Below are positions 62,138 through 64,000 of a stretch of DNA of 64,000 bases, in pieces. The stretch is from JAFNAG01 sp963739235 (GTDB lineage Bacteria > Acidobacteriota > UBA6911). The notes beneath the pieces were generated by a model, which worked only from the letters and a program-made list of their open reading frames with translations, made no database searches and was not told the DNA's origin. A program made the translations under genes and the position numbers. The stretch spans positions 1-64,000 of the forward strand of contig CAVTZY010000028.1 in assembly GCA_963739235.1 (NCBI GenBank), read 5' to 3'. Positions within the stretch are counted from its first letter, which is position 1, and each line of letters starts with the position of its first letter.

Positions 62138-64000
62138 ATGCTAAACAGAGTTGGGTTCACTCGTTTGATTGTGCCGGTCATTGCGGCCATATCGGTGATA
62201 TTCAGCTTGATGGCGGTACCTTTGCATTCACAACAGCGCCCCGCAAAAAAAGCGCCGCCGGATCCAAAGGTGACTACACCGCTGGCTTTCTTCGGCTATA
62301 ACATTGGCGACGATTACAAGCTGACGCCCTGGCAGAGCCGCACGTTGCCGGGGGAAGGGCCGCGCAAAGGGATCGTGGACTACGACCAAGAGTTGCAGCG
62401 GACCTCGAACCGGGTACGCGTCTTTCCCGATGGGACCAGCGAGATGGGACGGCCCATGATGCTGACGGTGATCACTTCCCCTGAGAACTGGGCCCGGATC
62501 GAACAATACAAGGCCATCAACAAGAAGTTGGCTGATCCCCGCGAGATCGCCACCGACGATGAGGCGAAGCTCCTTGCTCAACAGGGCAAGGCTGTCTATT
62601 GGCTGGATGCCGGCATCCATGCGACCGAACGTACGGGTGCCGAGACGCTGACCCAGCTTAGCTACGAGCTGGCTTCGGGTCGGGATGAGTGGACACTGAA
62701 CCTGCTAAAAGATGTCATCGTCGTGATCGAGGGCACCATCAATCCCGACGGCCTGGAGATCGTGACGGACTGGTACTACACTTACAAAGACACGCCGTAC
62801 GTGGGCTCTTCGCCCCCTTACTACAACAAGTATAACAGCCACGACGACAACCGTGACTTTATTCGATTGTCGCTGAAAGAGTCACAGTACAGCGCGCAGG
62901 CGCGCTTCGAGTGGAATCCCATCATGTACACCGACCTGCACCAGCAGCAGGACCTGCTGTACCTGGGCATGTCGTCGGACCCCTCCAATGTTGCGCAAAA
63001 TCCTATCTCCAATGCCGAGCTGGGGAGCATGTCTTTCTACGTCATTGCCCAGATGATTGCGGCGGGTTACAAGGGCGTATTCACCTACGACTATGCGGAT
63101 ATGTGGAATCCCAGCTACAACCATATGTACACCATGATGCACAACGCCAACGGGTCGTGGTGGGAACTGATGGGAGCGAACTATGCGACACCGCGCACCA
63201 TCACCGGGGGCGCTCATGCGGGCAGGCGCACCTGGTTCAATCCCCAACCTTACACGGTGCCCCTTCAGTGGCGCCTGATCGATGCGGTGAACATTCAGAA
63301 AGACGCCATCCGGAACAGCTTGATCTGGACCGTGCGCAACAAGGAAGACCTGCTCTACAACTTCTATCTCAAGGGCAAGACCAATATGTCGAAGGCCGCC
63401 GGCGAGTCACCTTACGCCTTCGTGATTCCTGCAAATGGCGGAGATAATGTCGACCTCACCGACCTGATCAATACACTGGTCGTAGGGCAGCACATCGAAA
63501 TCGACCGCGCGGCATCCCCGTTCTCGGTTGACGGGCAGCGGTTCTCTGCCGGGGACTTTGTTATTCGCATGAATCAGCCCTACGGGTTGTATGCGAAGCT
63601 GCTGCTGACGCCTCAGGATTTCCCGATCAACGCTCTGGATCCCCGGAATCGCACCGCGACCTACGACAACCAGGCCTGGACCATGGGCCTCATGTCGGAT
63701 GTGAAGGTTGCGGCTCTGACCTCACCCCTGCCGCCGGGTCTGAATTTGACTCCGCTCACGCGCAAGCTGGCCTATGCAGGCGCTCTGTCCGGGGACACAT
63801 CGGCTTACTATGTCGTCGAGCATCAAGCTAACAACGGCTGGGCGGTGGCCCTGCCCCGGTTGTGGCAGGATCAGAACTTGAGCGTGTCGCAGGCGGATGC
63901 GCCCTTCACCGCCGCCGGGCGCAGTTTTCGGGCGGGCGATTTCGTAGTCCATACCAGGGGCAATCAAGCGGATCACGACAAACTCAAATCTCTGGTGCAG
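62138..64000 (+). CDS. Secreted M14-family zinc carboxypeptidase, partial
   Basis: The gene runs off the window after 621 codons. The start at 62138 follows GGGAGA. A signal peptide (LIVPVIAAISVIFSLMAVPL) precedes the domain. The zinc site is GIHATERTGAE (HxxE), with the third ligand His likely in IMYTDLHQQQDLL; the substrate-binding GTINPDGLEIV is also clear. The C-terminal part after residue 450 is a beta-rich extension with two repeats of the FSVDGQRFSAGDFVIR / FTAAGRSFRAGDFVVH type. This is typical of the large M14 proteins of Acidobacteriota. Confidence 0.9.
   Translation, partial: MLNRVGFTRLIVPVIAAISVIFSLMAVPLHSQQRPAKKAPPDPKVTTPLAFFGYNIGDDYKLTPWQSRTLPGEGPRKGIVDYDQELQRTSNRVRVFPDGTSEMGRPMMLTVITSPENWARIEQYKAINKKLADPREIATDDEAKLLAQQGKAVYWLDAGIHATERTGAETLTQLSYELASGRDEWTLNLLKDVIVVIEGTINPDGLEIVTDWYYTYKDTPYVGSSPPYYNKYNSHDDNRDFIRLSLKESQYSAQARFEWNPIMYTDLHQQQDLLYLGMSSDPSNVAQNPISNAELGSMSFYVIAQMIAAGYKGVFTYDYADMWNPSYNHMYTMMHNANGSWWELMGANYATPRTITGGAHAGRRTWFNPQPYTVPLQWRLIDAVNIQKDAIRNSLIWTVRNKEDLLYNFYLKGKTNMSKAAGESPYAFVIPANGGDNVDLTDLINTLVVGQHIEIDRAASPFSVDGQRFSAGDFVIRMNQPYGLYAKLLLTPQDFPINALDPRNRTATYDNQAWTMGLMSDVKVAALTSPLPPGLNLTPLTRKLAYAGALSGDTSAYYVVEHQANNGWAVALPRLWQDQNLSVSQADAPFTAAGRSFRAGDFVVHTRGNQADHDKLKSLVQ

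Noticed and set aside
1..64000. CRISPR array, tRNA or rRNA genes
   Set aside because: No regularly spaced repeats, no cloverleaf with a GTTC-type arm and no rRNA-like conserved blocks were noticed by eye.

Overview
The window reads as chromosomal DNA of a soil-type Acidobacteriota bacterium. The lines of evidence are a full-length ADOP/MacB-type orphan permease plus a decayed second copy, a VWFA-related protein of the acidobacterial type, many secreted S9/S41/M14 peptidases, GC-rich coding sequence with strong GGAGG-type ribosome sites, and a PEP-CTERM tail. No rRNA, tRNA or CRISPR array was seen. Eight single-base frameshifts interrupt otherwise well conserved genes, so the sequence either contains indel errors or several genes are decaying.

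Region 1 (1-6.5 kb) holds a truncated nucleotidyltransferase with its small partner, a VOC protein, a frameshifted CBM9/DUF5916 outer-membrane protein and the ADOP permease. Region 2 (6.9-19.6 kb) is the most coherent unit. It is an operon of a NEW3-domain membrane protein, one ABC ATPase and five paralogous ABC-2 permeases. A sigma-54-type promoter match lies at its head, and a convergent histidine kinase / sigma-54 activator pair lies at its tail. An HsmA-like membrane protein and a large hybrid PAS kinase (three reading frames) follow.

Region 3 (24-39.4 kb) is an accessory island. It contains a complete group II intron with its reverse transcriptase and a compact three-gene operon (TIGR04255-like, HicB-like, HicA-like). 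A broken GH94/cyclic-glucan-synthase gene has a short duplicate of its sequence beside the intron. Further along are a DUF433/DUF5615 toxin-antitoxin pair, an unknown two-gene unit, a 520-residue orphan family with a C-terminal winged helix, an AT-rich segment with an isoprenylcysteine-methyltransferase-like gene, an IS1380-family transposase, and an ORF-less group II intron-like RNA.

Region 4 (39.7-64 kb) returns to chromosomal genes, mostly exported: an S41-like protease, an S9 peptidase flanked by direct repeats, a pair of glycine-rich Spy-like proteins, an ODP-type metallo-beta-lactamase-fold protein, a CapA-like protein, a VWA protein, a lipoprotein methyltransferase, a phospholipase C-like phosphoesterase, a second S9 peptidase, a GAF-SpoIIE phosphatase, a second exported methyltransferase, and an M14 carboxypeptidase that runs off the end. 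Remnants of a kinase and of a PEP-CTERM protein lie in intergenic DNA.
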